Shown here in pieces: positions 45,582-55,532 of a DNA stretch of 64,000 nt; within the stretch, counting starts at the first letter, position 1; every line of letters starts with the position of its first letter. This DNA comes from Shewanella frigidimarina (GTDB taxonomy: Bacteria; Pseudomonadota; Gammaproteobacteria; Enterobacterales; Shewanellaceae): assembly GCF_003797125.1 (NCBI RefSeq), contig NZ_RKKE01000002.1:223661-287660 (forward strand), written 5' to 3'. The notes under the pieces are model-generated. The model was not told the DNA's origin, made no database searches, and saw nothing but the letters and a program-made list of their open reading frames with translations. A program made the position numbers and the translations under genes.

Positions 45582-47120
45582 TTACTTTTTCTTACTAATA
45601 CTGTAATCACGCAACTTGTTAGCAATAGCGGTGTGAGACACACCTAACTTTTTGGCTAATTGGCGTGTACTTGGGTACGCGGGATATAACCGACGTAATA
45701 AACTGGCTTCATACTCTTTCATCGCCTCGTCTAACGTGCCCTCAAACTCTTCATCGAAATAACCAAATCCTTCGGCATATGAAGGTAATTTAAGTTGTTC
45801 AACAGTCAATTCTGTTGAGCCATCCCACATTGATACCGCTCTAAAAATTGCATTTTTCAATTGGCGCACATTACCCGGCCATGCGTAGGTAAATAGGTAA
45901 TCGCGACAACTTGCCGATATACGCCTTAAGGGACTCGATAACTGCTGACTATAATGCTCTAAAAACATCTCAGTTAATGGAATCACATCCACACGACGCT
46001 CACGCAGTGATGGCATGTGATAACTTAAAACATGGATTCGATAATACAAATCTTCTCTAAACTCACCGGATTGGCAAAGTTCAGCCAAATGTTTTTGGGT
46101 TGAACAAATAATCCGCACATCGGCGCGTACTTCTTCATCGCCACCAATCCGTCTAAAAGTTCCGTCTTGTAATAAACGCAATAATTTAACTTGTGCGGTT
46201 TTAGACATCTCGGCAATTTCATCAAGAAACACCGTACCGCCTTTTGCTTCTTCAAATAGACCGCGTTTAACGACGGTGCCATTACTAACAAAGCCAAACA
46301 ACTCTTCCTCTGCGACACTATCGGGCAAAGCCGCACAGTTTATCGCGATAAAAGGATGTTCACGGCGCATGCTGGCATCATGACTCGCACGGGCCATCAA
46401 CTCTTTACCCGTTCCCGTTTCACCGGTGATAAGTAACGGTGCATCAAGTTGCGCCATACGCTTGGCTTGCTTGAGTATGTCTTTCATTTTGTCGCTGATA
46501 GCCAATACATTATCAAAACCAGTGGTTTGATTTTGCAGAGCGTTAAACTGTTTACCCACTCTAGCGGGTGATTTCAGCGAGATAACTGCACCCGCCAAAA
46601 TAGTTTTTTCATCGTCATCGGGTAAGTAAATTGGCAGCATTTCAGCCAAATACTCGCTCGAGTTAATTTGAACTCGTGTGGCTTGCGCCAACACCGGTAT
46701 TTCACTCATCCAACGAGCAAAGTTAAACCCTTGTACCCAATGATTAAGTGACTCGCCCACCACTTCATGTTCAGCCATACCAAGCGTCAATAATGCCGAC
46801 TCATTGGCTATGCGGATCCGCCCTTTCGCGTCTGTTGAAAACACCGAATCGGGTAAGGTTTTAAGTAAGGTTTTTAGGGCGTAATGTTCTTGCTCTGACG
46901 GCATAAAAGATACGGTACGGACATCATGCACACTTTCGACTTTACGAATTTGTGGCATTAGCTCACGCAGGGTTTCGAAACTGATTTCTGCAAACTGCAA
47001 AAACAGGAAACCTTTATTACTGGCATCAATGGCAATTAAGTTAATACCATGTTTTTCAAGCACGACGAGGATGTCTTTCGCTAAACCCACGCGATCGATA
47101 CAGCTGACTTCCAAACGCAT
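45582..47120 (-). CDS. tyrR: Transcriptional regulator TyrR
   Basis: 512 residues. An N-terminal ACT domain (MRLEVSCIDRVGLAKDILVVL) is followed by a PAS domain (about 80-190), an AAA+ domain with Walker A TGETGTGKELMARA and VFLDEIAEM, and a C-terminal helix-turn-helix (TRQLAKKLGVSHTAIANKL). The loop after EELFGF reads VSNGTVVKRG where sigma-54 activators have GAFTGA, so like E. coli TyrR it should act at sigma-70 promoters. It senses aromatic amino acids and should control phhAB, the fumarylacetoacetase-maiA unit and itself. Confidence 0.95.
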   Translation of the reverse strand: MRLEVSCIDRVGLAKDILVVLEKHGINLIAIDASNKGFLFLQFAEISFETLRELMPQIRKVESVHDVRTVSFMPSEQEHYALKTLLKTLPDSVFSTDAKGRIRIANESALLTLGMAEHEVVGESLNHWVQGFNFARWMSEIPVLAQATRVQINSSEYLAEMLPIYLPDDDEKTILAGAVISLKSPARVGKQFNALQNQTTGFDNVLAISDKMKDILKQAKRMAQLDAPLLITGETGTGKELMARASHDASMRREHPFIAINCAALPDSVAEEELFGFVSNGTVVKRGLFEEAKGGTVFLDEIAEMSKTAQVKLLRLLQDGTFRRIGGDEEVRADVRIICSTQKHLAELCQSGEFREDLYYRIHVLSYHMPSLRERRVDVIPLTEMFLEHYSQQLSSPLRRISASCRDYLFTYAWPGNVRQLKNAIFRAVSMWDGSTELTVEQLKLPSYAEGFGYFDEEFEGTLDEAMKEYEASLLRRLYPAYPSTRQLAKKLGVSHTAIANKLRDYSISKKK

Positions 47121-47193
47121 AATGTAACGATTCCCTATTTATTAATGTTTTATTGCGGAAATTTGTGACAACGTTAGAGGGATATGGCTTCGG

Positions 47194-47211
47194 TGGCAAG
47201 TGAAGTTTACA
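47194..47211. promoter_or_regulatory. TyrR-type half-strong box upstream of tyrR
   Basis: TGGCAAGTGAAGTTTACA has a perfect right half (TTTACA) and a 4 of 6 left half. It lies 74-91 bases before the tyrR start codon, which fits self-regulation. Confidence 0.45.
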
Positions 47212-47236
47212 GTAGAATTGTAACAGACAAATTGTT

Positions 47237-47264
47237 CAGCATATTACGTTAACGTAACATGCTG
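47237..47264. promoter_or_regulatory. 28-base near-perfect palindrome between phhB and tyrR
   Basis: CAGCAT-a-TTACGTT and AACGTAA-c-ATGCTG pair at 13 of 14 positions with no loop bases. It lies 18 bases beyond the phhB stop codon. With no loop and no T-run it looks more like a protein-binding palindrome than a terminator, although it could act as a stem in RNA. Confidence 0.5.
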
Positions 47265-47282
47265 AAATCGATATGATAATAT

Positions 47283-47621
47283 CTAGTCTAACAACTGGTC
47301 TGTCTTGGCAGCCATAATGAAATCGTTTTTGTGCAAACCTTTAATTGAATGCGACCACCAAGTGACGGTGACCTTACCCCATTCGGTCAATATACCTGGG
47401 TGATGAAATTCTGCTTCAGCTAAATCGGCCAGTTTATTGGTAAAGGCCATAGCCAATTTAAAATTCTTAAATTTATACACACGCTCTAACTGCATTATGC
47501 CGTCACGAACCTCTACTCCCCAGTCAGGGATCATCCCGATGAGCTCTGCCAGCTCTGCATCGGTTACTTTAGGTGCATCTGCTTGGCATGCTTCACACTT
47601 CATCTCGGTTAATGCGCTCAT
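47283..47621 (-). CDS. phhB: 4a-hydroxytetrahydrobiopterin dehydratase
   Basis: 112 residues. [22 protein letters not shown] and [28 protein letters not shown] (key parts) are the pterin dehydratase motifs, with the catalytic His pair in EFHHP. It recycles the pterin cofactor of PhhA. I use the ATG at 47621, with AAGGAG five bases upstream. It lies about 75 bases after phhA. Confidence 0.94.
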   Translation of the reverse strand: MSALTEMKCEACQADAPKVTDAELAELIGMIPDWGVEVRDGIMQLERVYKFKNFKLAMAFTNKLADLAEAEFHHPGILTEWGKVTVTWWSHSIKGLHKNDFIMAAKTDQLLD

Positions 47622-47695
47622 TTGTACTCCTTGGCTTAATTTAGTCATGTGTTACTTGCAGCGTGTTGAGCCAAATGCTCTGCTGCTCTTAATCG

Positions 47696-48493
47696 TTAAC
47701 CCGCTTTGGCTTTTGGCTCAAATTTCGGTGCAAACAAACCGAGTTGCTGAGCTTGAGTCACCATACTCATAATGTCCATACGAGCAATTTCATCTAAGTA
47801 GTCAATATTTTCAATCACGTAATAAATCGGCTGCATAATATCAATTCGATAAGGTGTGCGCAGTACGTCGAGTAAATCAAACGGTTTACGCTCAGGTTTA
47901 TCGCTTAATGCATACATGGTCTCACCGGGTGAACTTAAAATGCCACCACCATAAATTTGTAAGGGCTCATCTTTAGCCTGCACTAGGCCAAACTCAATGG
48001 TAAACCAATACAAACGCGCCAGGAACACCCGCTGCTCTTTGGTTGCGGCAAGGCCTAGCTGGCCGTACATATGCGAAAAGTTGGCAAACGATGGGTTAGT
48101 CAATAACGGACAATGGCCAAAGATTTCATGAAAAATGTCAGGCTCTTGCAGGTAATCGAACTCTTCTTTGCTGCGGATAAACGTAGCAACTGGAAACTCT
48201 TTATTGGCGAGTAACTCAAAAAAACGTCCAAAAGAAATTAATGCTGGTACTGCAGCAGTTTTCCAACCCGTAGCCGCTAAAAGGACCTTGTCGATGTCGG
48301 GTAATTGCGGGATACGATCAATCGACATCCCTAATGCATCTAAGCCATTAAGGTATGCAGGACATGCACGCCCGGGCATATTAGTAACTTGGCGTTGGTA
48401 TAACTGTTGCCATAATTGATTCTCATGCTCTGAGTAATCAATGTAACCTTGGGCATCAGGTTGGTGTGCAATATATTTTGTTGCTGTACTCAT
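47696..48493 (-). CDS. phhA: Phenylalanine 4-hydroxylase
   Basis: 265 residues, the short bacterial form without a regulatory domain. The iron ligands are the two His in IFHEIFGHCPLL and the Glu in WFTIEFGLV. It makes tyrosine from phenylalanine using tetrahydropterin and oxygen. I take the ATG at 48493 (MSTATKYIAHQP); a GTG nine bases upstream overlaps the GGAG ribosome site. First gene of phhA-phhB-tyrR. Confidence 0.95.
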   Translation of the reverse strand: MSTATKYIAHQPDAQGYIDYSEHENQLWQQLYQRQVTNMPGRACPAYLNGLDALGMSIDRIPQLPDIDKVLLAATGWKTAAVPALISFGRFFELLANKEFPVATFIRSKEEFDYLQEPDIFHEIFGHCPLLTNPSFANFSHMYGQLGLAATKEQRVFLARLYWFTIEFGLVQAKDEPLQIYGGGILSSPGETMYALSDKPERKPFDLLDVLRTPYRIDIMQPIYYVIENIDYLDEIARMDIMSMVTQAQQLGLFAPKFEPKAKAG

Positions 48494-48845
48494 AGGCTCC
48501 ACTTTACGTCAACTTCACTCCCTACATAGTGTGCTAAGGTTGATGTTTTGTTAACTCCTTCACAGTTTATTGTCCTGCCATAATGTAGTGCTAATCGTAA
48601 ACAAATAAATACAACCGTCATTTTATCACTCTCTATCAAGCTGTTTTCGAACCACTTTTGAATCTATTTTTAGGCAAGCTAACCAGTATTAATTTAAACG
48701 TTCTATCAATAATTTAACTGACGATTAAGCTGTGATAATTTACAATACATGAGAGGCCCTTTATCTAACTAAGCTGATAAATGTTGATCACCAAAAATCA
48801 ACCAGCCCTATAACTTGATTCATTAATTCACAGGACGATTAAACT
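48494..48845. other. Divergent promoter region between phhA and galE
   Basis: About 350 bases, AT-rich. A weak TyrR-like word, CGTAAACAAATAAATACA (48596-48613), matches 9 of 12 consensus positions about 105 bases before phhA. No sigma-54 type GG/GC promoter was seen. No gene found. Confidence 0.4.
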
Positions 48846-49871
48846 ATGACAATTTTGGTAACCGGTGGCGCTGGCTATATTGGTACACATACCGTAGTAG
48901 AGCTATTAAAGGCCGGACAGGAAGTGGTCATCGTAGACAATCTATCAAACTCCAGTATTGAAGCATTGGCGCGGGTTCGAGCCATTACGGGTAAAGATGT
49001 CACGTTTTATCAAGGCGACATTCTAAACAAAGCCTTATTGCAAAAAGTTTTTACCGATCACAGCATCGAATCCGTCATTCATTTTGCAGGATTAAAAGCG
49101 GTCGGTGAATCAGTCGAACAACCATTGAAATATTACGAAAACAACGTCACTGGCACTATCATTTTATGCCAAGTCATGGCTGAAAATAACGTCAAAAACC
49201 TAGTATTCAGCTCATCGGCAACCGTTTACGGCGACCCTGCTAGCTTGCCCATTAAAGAAGATTTTCCTACGGGCGCAACCAACCCTTATGGTCAGTCAAA
49301 ATTGATGGTTGAGAATATTTTAGCTGACCTACATAATTCGGATAACAGCTGGAATATAGCTCGTTTACGTTACTTTAATCCTGTAGGTGCTCACGAAAGT
49401 GGCTTGATTGGCGAAGACCCTAACGATATCCCTAATAACTTGATGCCATTTATTGCCCAAGTTGCTGTTGGTAAACGTCAACAATTAAGCGTTTTTGGTG
49501 ATGATTACAACACACCAGATGGCACCGGCGTACGTGATTATATTCATGTTGTTGATTTAGCTATGGGTCACTTACAAGCACTTAAAAAACTGCAAACCAA
49601 ACCTGGTTTAGTGACTTATAATCTCGGTACGGGCATAGGTTACAGCGTGTTAGACATGGTCAAGGCATTTGAGAAAGCTTGCGGAAAAACCATTGCTTAT
49701 CAAATCAGTCCTCGCCGCCCTGGTGACATTGCAGCGTGTTATGCCGACCCAAGTTTTGCCGCTACAGAATTGGATTGGCGTGCAACCCATACCGTTGAAG
49801 ATATGGCAAATAGCAGTTGGAAATGGCAATCAAATAATCCTGATGGGTATAATACCAACTCCAATAATTAA
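48846..49871 (+). CDS. galE: UDP-glucose 4-epimerase
   Basis: 341 residues. [20 protein letters not shown] is the NAD motif, [10 protein letters not shown] the Ser block, [14 protein letters not shown] the Tyr and Lys pair, and [17 protein letters not shown] a GalE landmark. It interconverts UDP-glucose and UDP-galactose for surface polysaccharides. It stands alone here, without other gal genes. Confidence 0.94.
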   Translation: MTILVTGGAGYIGTHTVVELLKAGQEVVIVDNLSNSSIEALARVRAITGKDVTFYQGDILNKALLQKVFTDHSIESVIHFAGLKAVGESVEQPLKYYENNVTGTIILCQVMAENNVKNLVFSSSATVYGDPASLPIKEDFPTGATNPYGQSKLMVENILADLHNSDNSWNIARLRYFNPVGAHESGLIGEDPNDIPNNLMPFIAQVAVGKRQQLSVFGDDYNTPDGTGVRDYIHVVDLAMGHLQALKKLQTKPGLVTYNLGTGIGYSVLDMVKAFEKACGKTIAYQISPRRPGDIAACYADPSFAATELDWRATHTVEDMANSSWKWQSNNPDGYNTNSNN

Positions 49872-50201
49872 GTGACCAATCAGAGCCACTCAGGTTTTTC
49901 AGTTTAAGGCGCATTGTTGAAAGAATAGTTATTCCCTTATGAAATAATGCAACATAAAAATGGAAAGCCTGAGTGACTCCCGAAGGGCGATTTTATGCGC
50001 CTTCTATGCTACTTAATAGTATTTTGACGGAGGACACTATGCCTACAATCCTATTACTTGCCTATAAGGCGCAAAATTCTCGCTGAATGAACAGTTAATT
50101 ATTGGTATTGGTATTTATTGCCAAGCGCTTAACAAATTTTGTGCTGCAGTTAATGCTAATATTGGCTGCAGCAAATATATTTAAGCTCAATTGGAACCGA
50201 A
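49872..50201. repeat. Intergenic region with inverted CACTCAGG and GGCGCA words
   Basis: 330 bases. CACTCAGG (49887-49894) has its inverted copy CCTGAGTG at 49968-49975. AAGGCGCAT (49906-49914) has its inverted copy ATGCGCCTT at 49995-50003, and AAGGCGCA recurs at about 50065. The nested layout resembles a decayed small repeat element. No gene found. Confidence 0.4.
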
Positions 50202-50687
50202 ATGAACCAAGGTATTAATCAAAGTCGTCGTAATCTATTTAGTCGCAGAAAATCCAATGTCACCCGCCCGCCTTGGAGCAAAACGGATCAAGAGTTTACT
50301 GACAATTGCACACGCTGTGACAAGTGTATTACCGCCTGCGAAACCCAAATAATTAAACGCGGTGAAGGTGGTTTTCCTGAAATAGATTTCACTAAAGATG
50401 AATGTACCTTCTGTAAGCAATGCGTTGATGTGTGCCCAGAACCTGTATTTGATCGCGACCAATCCTTACCTTGGTCAATTACGGCTGCGATAAAAGACAA
50501 CTGTTTAACCCATGAAGGGGTTTGGTGTCAGAGCTGTAAAGATGCCTGCGACCCACGCGCAATTAGCTTTATCATGGCTGTAGGCCAAGTGCCTAAACCC
50601 GTGATAGATACTGATGCCTGTACTGGTTGTGGTGCTTGCGTATCTCCTTGCCCTGCTGATGCGATACTTATAGGTCATCCAAACTAA
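50202..50687 (+). CDS. napF: NapF-type ferredoxin
   Basis: 161 residues. An N-terminal basic stretch (QSRRNLFSRRK) is typical of NapF. Cys clusters follow at CTRCDKCITAC, CTFCKQCVDVCPEP, WCQSCKDACDPRA and CTGCGACVSPCP, enough for several 4Fe-4S centres. NapF is thought to act in the cytoplasm on the NapA nitrate reductase, in assembly or electron supply. No other nap gene is in the window, so this copy is separate from the nap operon or serves another enzyme. GGAA lies five bases before the ATG. Confidence 0.88.
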   Translation: MNQGINQSRRNLFSRRKSNVTRPPWSKTDQEFTDNCTRCDKCITACETQIIKRGEGGFPEIDFTKDECTFCKQCVDVCPEPVFDRDQSLPWSITAAIKDNCLTHEGVWCQSCKDACDPRAISFIMAVGQVPKPVIDTDACTGCGACVSPCPADAILIGHPN

Positions 50688-50828
50688 TTTATTTACAAAG
50701 CTAGTTTATCTACAAAGCTAATTCATCTACAAAAAATTAACGTTTTACAAATACGATTAGCGGTTTTGATTTGTTTTTCAACCTATCACGCTATATTACC
50801 GACATAATACAAACATGAGATCACTAAG

Positions 50829-51188
50829 ATGTTTCGTCAAAAGCAACCTGCTAATCCACTCAGTTTTATCGCCCAAGAATGCCATTTAACCGGTAAACTC
50901 ATTTTCAGTGGTGATGTGCTAATTGCAGGCCATGTTAGTGGTGATATCAAAGCGCAGGGCAATGTGACTATTGAGCCTAATGGCACTGTCGATGGTGATA
51001 TTTTATGTCGAGAGTTAATGATTGCGGGACAATTAGCAGGTAAAGCACGCTGTAAAAAAATCACCCTCCATGAACAAGGTATTTTTGAAGGCGATGCTTA
51101 TTGTGAAAATATTGAAATTTTAGATGGCGGCCAATTTTTGGGTTATCGTCACAGAGCGCCCCTTACGAATACTCCCTCAGAAAGTTAA
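50829..51188 (+). CDS. Bactofilin family cytoskeletal protein
   Basis: 119 residues. The core is a run of short beta-helix repeats: LIFSGDVLIAGHVSGDIKAQ, GNVTIEPNGTVDGDILCREL, and IFEGDAYCENIEILDGGQ. The short N- and C-terminal tails are as usual for bactofilins, which polymerise without nucleotide and position cell-shape or envelope proteins. The last four bases overlap the 3' end of the facing GFA-family gene. Confidence 0.9.
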   Translation: MFRQKQPANPLSFIAQECHLTGKLIFSGDVLIAGHVSGDIKAQGNVTIEPNGTVDGDILCRELMIAGQLAGKARCKKITLHEQGIFEGDAYCENIEILDGGQFLGYRHRAPLTNTPSES

Positions 51189-51598
51189 TCTGGCTGTTTA
51201 ACAGCTGTTTTACCTGCCTGATAGCGCGAACAAGAGTCATCTATTTTTAACCAACTAACCTGCTCGTCAGTGTGTATATGATAAGTCGGCCGTACTAGGT
51301 TTGGTTGGTCTAAAGAGGCTATCGACAATGAAGTGTATTGTGGATAATCCAAATGTCGGTAAGTCAATGAACAACCACAGTGCTGACAAAAGCCACGCCG
51401 AATGTTCTCTGATGAAGCAAATTCATTTACTTGCCCCTGCAACCACTGCACTTGTTCACGATGAAAATCCATCCAACTCATTACTACCGCACCAGCGCTT
51501 TTACGACATTGATTACAATGGCAATGATCGGCATCAAATGGCATACCGTTAACTTGGTAACGTATCGCACCGCATAAACAACCGCCTTGTAATACCAT
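51185..51598 (-). CDS. GFA/CENP-V domain zinc protein
   Basis: 137 residues. Zinc-binding Cys sets GGCLCGAIRY, HCHCNQCRKSAG and GFCQHCGCSLTYRH define the glutathione-dependent formaldehyde-activating enzyme fold. Most such proteins are not shown to act on formaldehyde, so the function is open. I start at the ATG at 51598 because AGG lies seven bases upstream and the domain begins directly; a longer frame reaching 51712 would overlap the DUF2982 gene. Confidence 0.85.
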   Translation of the reverse strand: MVLQGGCLCGAIRYQVNGMPFDADHCHCNQCRKSAGAVVMSWMDFHREQVQWLQGQVNEFASSENIRRGFCQHCGCSLTYRHLDYPQYTSLSIASLDQPNLVRPTYHIHTDEQVSWLKIDDSCSRYQAGKTAVKQPD

Positions 51599-51629
51599 TT
51601 GAACACCTGCTAATTGATTATGAGTCGTG

Positions 51630-52337
51630 TCATTCGATATCTGTCGCAGATACCGTGTGCTGCTGAGTTTGCAGCTGGGCTTGCAGTTGCCATTGGCGCA
51701 ACAAGGCAACAAACTCTTTCGGTTCTCGGTCTAAACTGTCAATCGATAAATACACATGGTAACCCAACTGTTCGTTCAACGTTTGACAGCGATGACCAAA
51801 CATTGCCAATACCCCACGGTAACGCTCACCATTTACCACTAGCGGCGTAAATTCAGCCCCCAAATAACCTTCTAAACTTTGCAAATCTTCATCTTGGGTG
51901 GCCGCCGTCATGAGTAATGGCCGCTGTTCGGTCAGTAAGCCAGTGGCAAGACGAGGTGAAATACAGTCTAAAATGGGATTAATCTGTTTAAGCTTAACGC
52001 CAATATAAGGTAGCTCAATCAACTCCAAGTTTTGATTAACTCTCGCACAATCAATTCGTTGAATATTATGCCATTCAATAAACACCTGGCCGCGGCGGTG
52101 AAAAAATGCCACACCTGCAGCAGTTAGCTTAAAACTAACCGCTGGCTGATACACTTTAGCGACACCTAAAATAAGTGCCACGGAGCCCAATGCAAAGCAC
52201 AACATTCCAACGGCAAAAAAACCGCTAAGCCCGATAAAAATAATCAAGCTAGCCATTAAACTAATGGCACCAACTACCGTTAAGGTTATGCCATTTCGTT
52301 TGGCAAAAGGGTTAATTAATAACTCGTCACTGACCAC
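51630..52337 (-). CDS. DUF2982 family membrane protein
   Basis: 235 residues starting at a GTG, with AAAGGA six bases upstream. Two membrane segments (about 17-38 and 41-60) are followed by a soluble part with FHRRGQVFIEWHNIQRID. The pattern matches DUF2982, a family of unknown function found mainly in Shewanella and relatives. It lies upstream of the GFA-family gene with a 31-base gap. Confidence 0.78.
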   Translation of the reverse strand: MVSDELLINPFAKRNGITLTVVGAISLMASLIIFIGLSGFFAVGMLCFALGSVALILGVAKVYQPAVSFKLTAAGVAFFHRRGQVFIEWHNIQRIDCARVNQNLELIELPYIGVKLKQINPILDCISPRLATGLLTEQRPLLMTAATQDEDLQSLEGYLGAEFTPLVVNGERYRGVLAMFGHRCQTLNEQLGYHVYLSIDSLDREPKEFVALLRQWQLQAQLQTQQHTVSATDIE

Positions 52338-52426
52338 GGTTTGTCCTTTAAACTGAATAGAATAAATAAGTTTTGAAACATCGGCTTAAGCCTCTTGGCG
52401 AATACATTTAATCTTCACTAAATCAT

Positions 52427-53185
52427 TTAATCAGCAGCCATGCCTTTAATATGAAGCCACAGCATGCCAACATATTCATGAATTGATTTTTGCGATGCTA
52501 GCAGTTGATCTGCATCTAAACGCCACCAGAAACCTTGATGTGCAATAAAATCACTCGGTGCAGGCTGGGGTTGCATCCCTAATGAGGTGAATATCATCAT
52601 CGCCCTCGGCATATGAGTTGCTGAAGTCACTAATCGAAATGGTTGCAGCCCAATTAACTGTTGTAAAGCATGGGCCTCTTCAATAGTATCTTTGGGTTCA
52701 TTAAAGGCCACAATGCTGGCTTTGGGGATCCCTAACTCTTCTGCAGCTTGAGCCATAATTGTCGCATGAGCTGTCTTCAAGTATCCACCACTCCAACCAC
52801 TCACAATTAAAGTGCATTGCTGGCCCAGCCTGAACTGACGAACGCCTTCGGCTAAACGAGCCAGTGCTGTTGATGATAGCTGCTGCAATGCAGTATGGCC
52901 TTGTTGCTCACGATTACCTGAACCTAATACCATCACAACACAAGAACCAGCAATCGGTTGATGATTAACGTTATGTTGCGATTCTAATGAATCTGCTAAA
53001 AAATAACTCACATGCGATTGGCTTGTTAATGTTAGCACCACGATAGCGGTAACCAAGAGCATTCGGCCAAACTGCAGTAACATTACACGATTCGTTCGCC
53101 ATAAAATGACAGCCAGAACTAACAACATTATGCTAAAAGGAATTGGCATCACCAATTGTGACAAGAGCTTTTTAAGCCAAAACAT
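52427..53185 (-). CDS. elyC: ElyC-like DUF218 envelope protein
   Basis: 252 residues. Two N-terminal membrane segments (about 10-30 and 38-55) are followed by a DUF218 domain: VVMVLGSGNREQQGHTALQQLS, LIVSGWSGGYLKTAHA, and LVTSATHMPRAMMIF. This arrangement and length match E. coli ElyC (YcbC), which affects peptidoglycan precursor supply. The exact activity is unknown. Confidence 0.82.
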   Translation of the reverse strand: MFWLKKLLSQLVMPIPFSIMLLVLAVILWRTNRVMLLQFGRMLLVTAIVVLTLTSQSHVSYFLADSLESQHNVNHQPIAGSCVVMVLGSGNREQQGHTALQQLSSTALARLAEGVRQFRLGQQCTLIVSGWSGGYLKTAHATIMAQAAEELGIPKASIVAFNEPKDTIEEAHALQQLIGLQPFRLVTSATHMPRAMMIFTSLGMQPQPAPSDFIAHQGFWWRLDADQLLASQKSIHEYVGMLWLHIKGMAAD

Positions 53186-53258
53186 GAATCATTCACTTTG
53201 TTTATCATTATTGCGGCTAGTTTATCGTTATAGCCGCCTAAAACAAACTCAAAACAAA

Positions 53259-53283
53259 AAACGGCACTGTTTAGGTGCCGTTT
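53259..53283 (-). terminator. Terminator after the ROK kinase gene
   Basis: Nine-base arms AAACGGCAC and GTGCCGTTT around seven bases, followed on the minus strand by TTTTGTTTTGAG. Confidence 0.82.
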
Positions 53284-53350
53284 AATTGATTTGCAAAACA
53301 CGTTCTCAACGAGATTAATCGAGATTACTTTTGCTAGTTTTGAATTAAGA

Positions 53351-54256
53351 CTACTTCTCGTCTTTGCCCCACAACCATGCAGCACCGCGAACACCAGATG
53401 ATGCGCCAAACTTATTTTTAACCACTTGGGTACCACATTCACGGCCCACAACATACTTGGGTAGCACTTTAGGCAATTCAGTATAAATAGCTTCGATGTT
53501 TGATACACCGCCACCTAATACAATCATGTCTGGATCCATCATATTAATCACGTGTGCGAGTGACCGCGCTAAACGATCAATGTAGCGTTCAAATGCCGCT
53601 GTGGCTAACGGATCGCCTTGTTGCATCATTTCAGAAATTTGAATACCACTGGTGGCATCGCCACCCGCTTCACGAAAATCACGAACAAAGCCTGTGCCAG
53701 AAATAAAGGTTTCAATACAGTCACGATTACCACAAAAACAAGTAGTGGTATTAAACTCATCGGCTGTCATCCACGGTAATGGGTTATGCCCCCACTCGCC
53801 GCCAATGCCATTACCGCCGCCATGTACACGGCCGTTAATTGCAATGCCAGCACCACAACCGGTACCAATAATGCCGCCAAACACAACCCCTTTACCAGCG
53901 GCTGCGCCATCAACGGCTTCTGATACTGCAAAACAGTTAGCATCGTTGGCAACGCGTACTTCACGGTTTAATACTTCACTTAAATCTTTATCAAGCGGAT
54001 GGCCGTTAATCCACGTTGAATTTGAATTTTTTACCAAGCCAGTAAACGGTGACACAACACCTGGAATGCCAACACCAACAGAGCCGGTTTGACCCGTTGC
54101 TGATTCTGCATCAGCCACTAAGCTGACAATCGCTTCTATGGTACCAGGATAGTTTTTTGGCGTTGGAATGCGCTTTCTGAATATTTCAGATCCATCATCG
54201 GCTAAAGCCACTATTTCAATTTTTGTACCACCGAGATCGACGCCCATGCGCATCAT
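53351..54256 (-). CDS. mak: ROK family sugar kinase, fructokinase Mak type
   Basis: 301 residues. [14 protein letters not shown] is the ATP phosphate motif, [13 protein letters not shown] and [17 protein letters not shown] the sugar-binding blocks, [10 protein letters not shown] and [10 protein letters not shown] the zinc-type ROK signature. The sequence follows E. coli Mak closely through the middle, so fructose or a related hexose is the likely substrate; glucose is possible given the beta-glucan locus nearby. GGAG lies nine bases before the ATG at 54256. Confidence 0.87.
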   Translation of the reverse strand: MMRMGVDLGGTKIEIVALADDGSEIFRKRIPTPKNYPGTIEAIVSLVADAESATGQTGSVGVGIPGVVSPFTGLVKNSNSTWINGHPLDKDLSEVLNREVRVANDANCFAVSEAVDGAAAGKGVVFGGIIGTGCGAGIAINGRVHGGGNGIGGEWGHNPLPWMTADEFNTTTCFCGNRDCIETFISGTGFVRDFREAGGDATSGIQISEMMQQGDPLATAAFERYIDRLARSLAHVINMMDPDMIVLGGGVSNIEAIYTELPKVLPKYVVGRECGTQVVKNKFGASSGVRGAAWLWGKDEK

Positions 54257-54329
54257 AACTAGTCACTCCATTTGTTTATTATTGATTGGGGTTCCATATT
54301 TGGTTTACAAAGGCTGATAACGATTAGCG

Positions 54330-55130
54330 CTATTTGCGTGCAAACCATGCCGACGATGCGGCAATAAAATACGGATTTAAAATATTTTCTTTTTGGTTGT
54401 ATTGCAGCGGAGTAAGCGCTGGATATTCAACCACCTGCCCACCAGCACTTTCTAATACTGCTTGCGCTGCGGCTGTATCCCATTCACTGGTTAGGCCTAA
54501 TCTTGGGTACACATCGGCTTGGCCTTCGGCCACCATACAAAATTTTAATGAACTGCCGACGCTTAACATTTGATGTTCGCCAATAGTCTGTAAATATGCT
54601 GCAACATCAGGGCTAACGTGAGAGCGGCTTCCGACTACGATAGGTGGCGATTGCACTGCTGTGTCACTAATATCCAATACCGATACTTGTCCATTATGTT
54701 CAAGCCACGCACCTTGACCAACAATGCCGCTATAACATTTGCCTAATACTGGTGCATACACCACACCAGCAATCGCTTTGCCTTGGTGAATAAGCGCAAT
54801 ATTGACCGTAAATTCACCGTTGCGTTTAATAAATTCTTTGGTGCCATCGAGCGGATCGATCAACCAATACGTTTGCCACGTTTGTCGTTCTGCCCAGCTG
54901 ATATCAGCCGCTTCTTCACTCATTACAGCAATCTCAGCGAAATGCTGTTTAAGGCCGGCAACAATTACATTATGGCTGGCAATGTCGGCTGCAGTAACAG
55001 GGCTATCATCTTGTTTAACCTCAATCTGCAAATCAGTTTGAGCATAAACTTGCATAATGGCTTCACCTGCTTGCTTGGCAAGAGCCACTATCTTCTGTAA
55101 GTCTGTTTTAGAAAATACAATGTTAGACAA
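54330..55130 (-). CDS. cysQ: 3'(2'),5'-bisphosphate nucleotidase CysQ
   Basis: 266 residues. The inositol-monophosphatase-like metal site is seen in MSEEAADISW, LIDPLDGTKEFIKRNGEFTVN and SEWDTAAAQAVLESAGG. It removes PAP formed during sulfate assimilation. The start is a TTG (55130), with AAGGA six bases upstream, and no better ATG is nearby. It lies upstream of the ROK kinase gene at a 73-base gap and may share a transcript. Confidence 0.92.
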   Translation of the reverse strand: MSNIVFSKTDLQKIVALAKQAGEAIMQVYAQTDLQIEVKQDDSPVTAADIASHNVIVAGLKQHFAEIAVMSEEAADISWAERQTWQTYWLIDPLDGTKEFIKRNGEFTVNIALIHQGKAIAGVVYAPVLGKCYSGIVGQGAWLEHNGQVSVLDISDTAVQSPPIVVGSRSHVSPDVAAYLQTIGEHQMLSVGSSLKFCMVAEGQADVYPRLGLTSEWDTAAAQAVLESAGGQVVEYPALTPLQYNQKENILNPYFIAASSAWFARK

Positions 55131-55532
55131 ATCAATTCCTTATCAAATTCATATCGCGTTAAACATCAACACAGTATCGATATGACATTATGCCATTGTT
55201 AGCATCATAGATTGATAACAATTTGATTGCACTTCAATCAAAAACGACTTAAAAAACCTAAGTGACAAAGCCATCACGTTGACTCAATATCCCCGAAACA
55301 CCACAAATGCTGCTCGATACTAAGCTAACCGCAGCGTGGCTCAAAGCAAACAGTGCATCTTTGCATTCGTATTCAGCTACTGGGTGAACAATTAACAACT
55401 AACAATAGTAACTTAACAGGCTCAACATTATGGTTTATGCAACCCGCTTAACATTCGTATTTTTAAACACCTTTTATGGTGTATCTATATTTGTCGCCCC
55501 TCACACAACTAAAGTGAATAAAGTAAACCGAT
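55131..55532. other. Intergenic region between cysQ and the GH16 gene
   Basis: About 400 bases with no convincing gene. A small stem ACACC/GGTGT at about 55468-55483 lies 50 bases beyond the GH16 stop codon. The cysQ promoter must lie in the left part. Confidence 0.4.

Noticed and set aside
48494..48620. Sigma-54 promoter for phhA
   Set aside because: A TGGCAG word is present, but the matching TTGC element at the right spacing is not, and TyrR lacks the GAFTGA loop.
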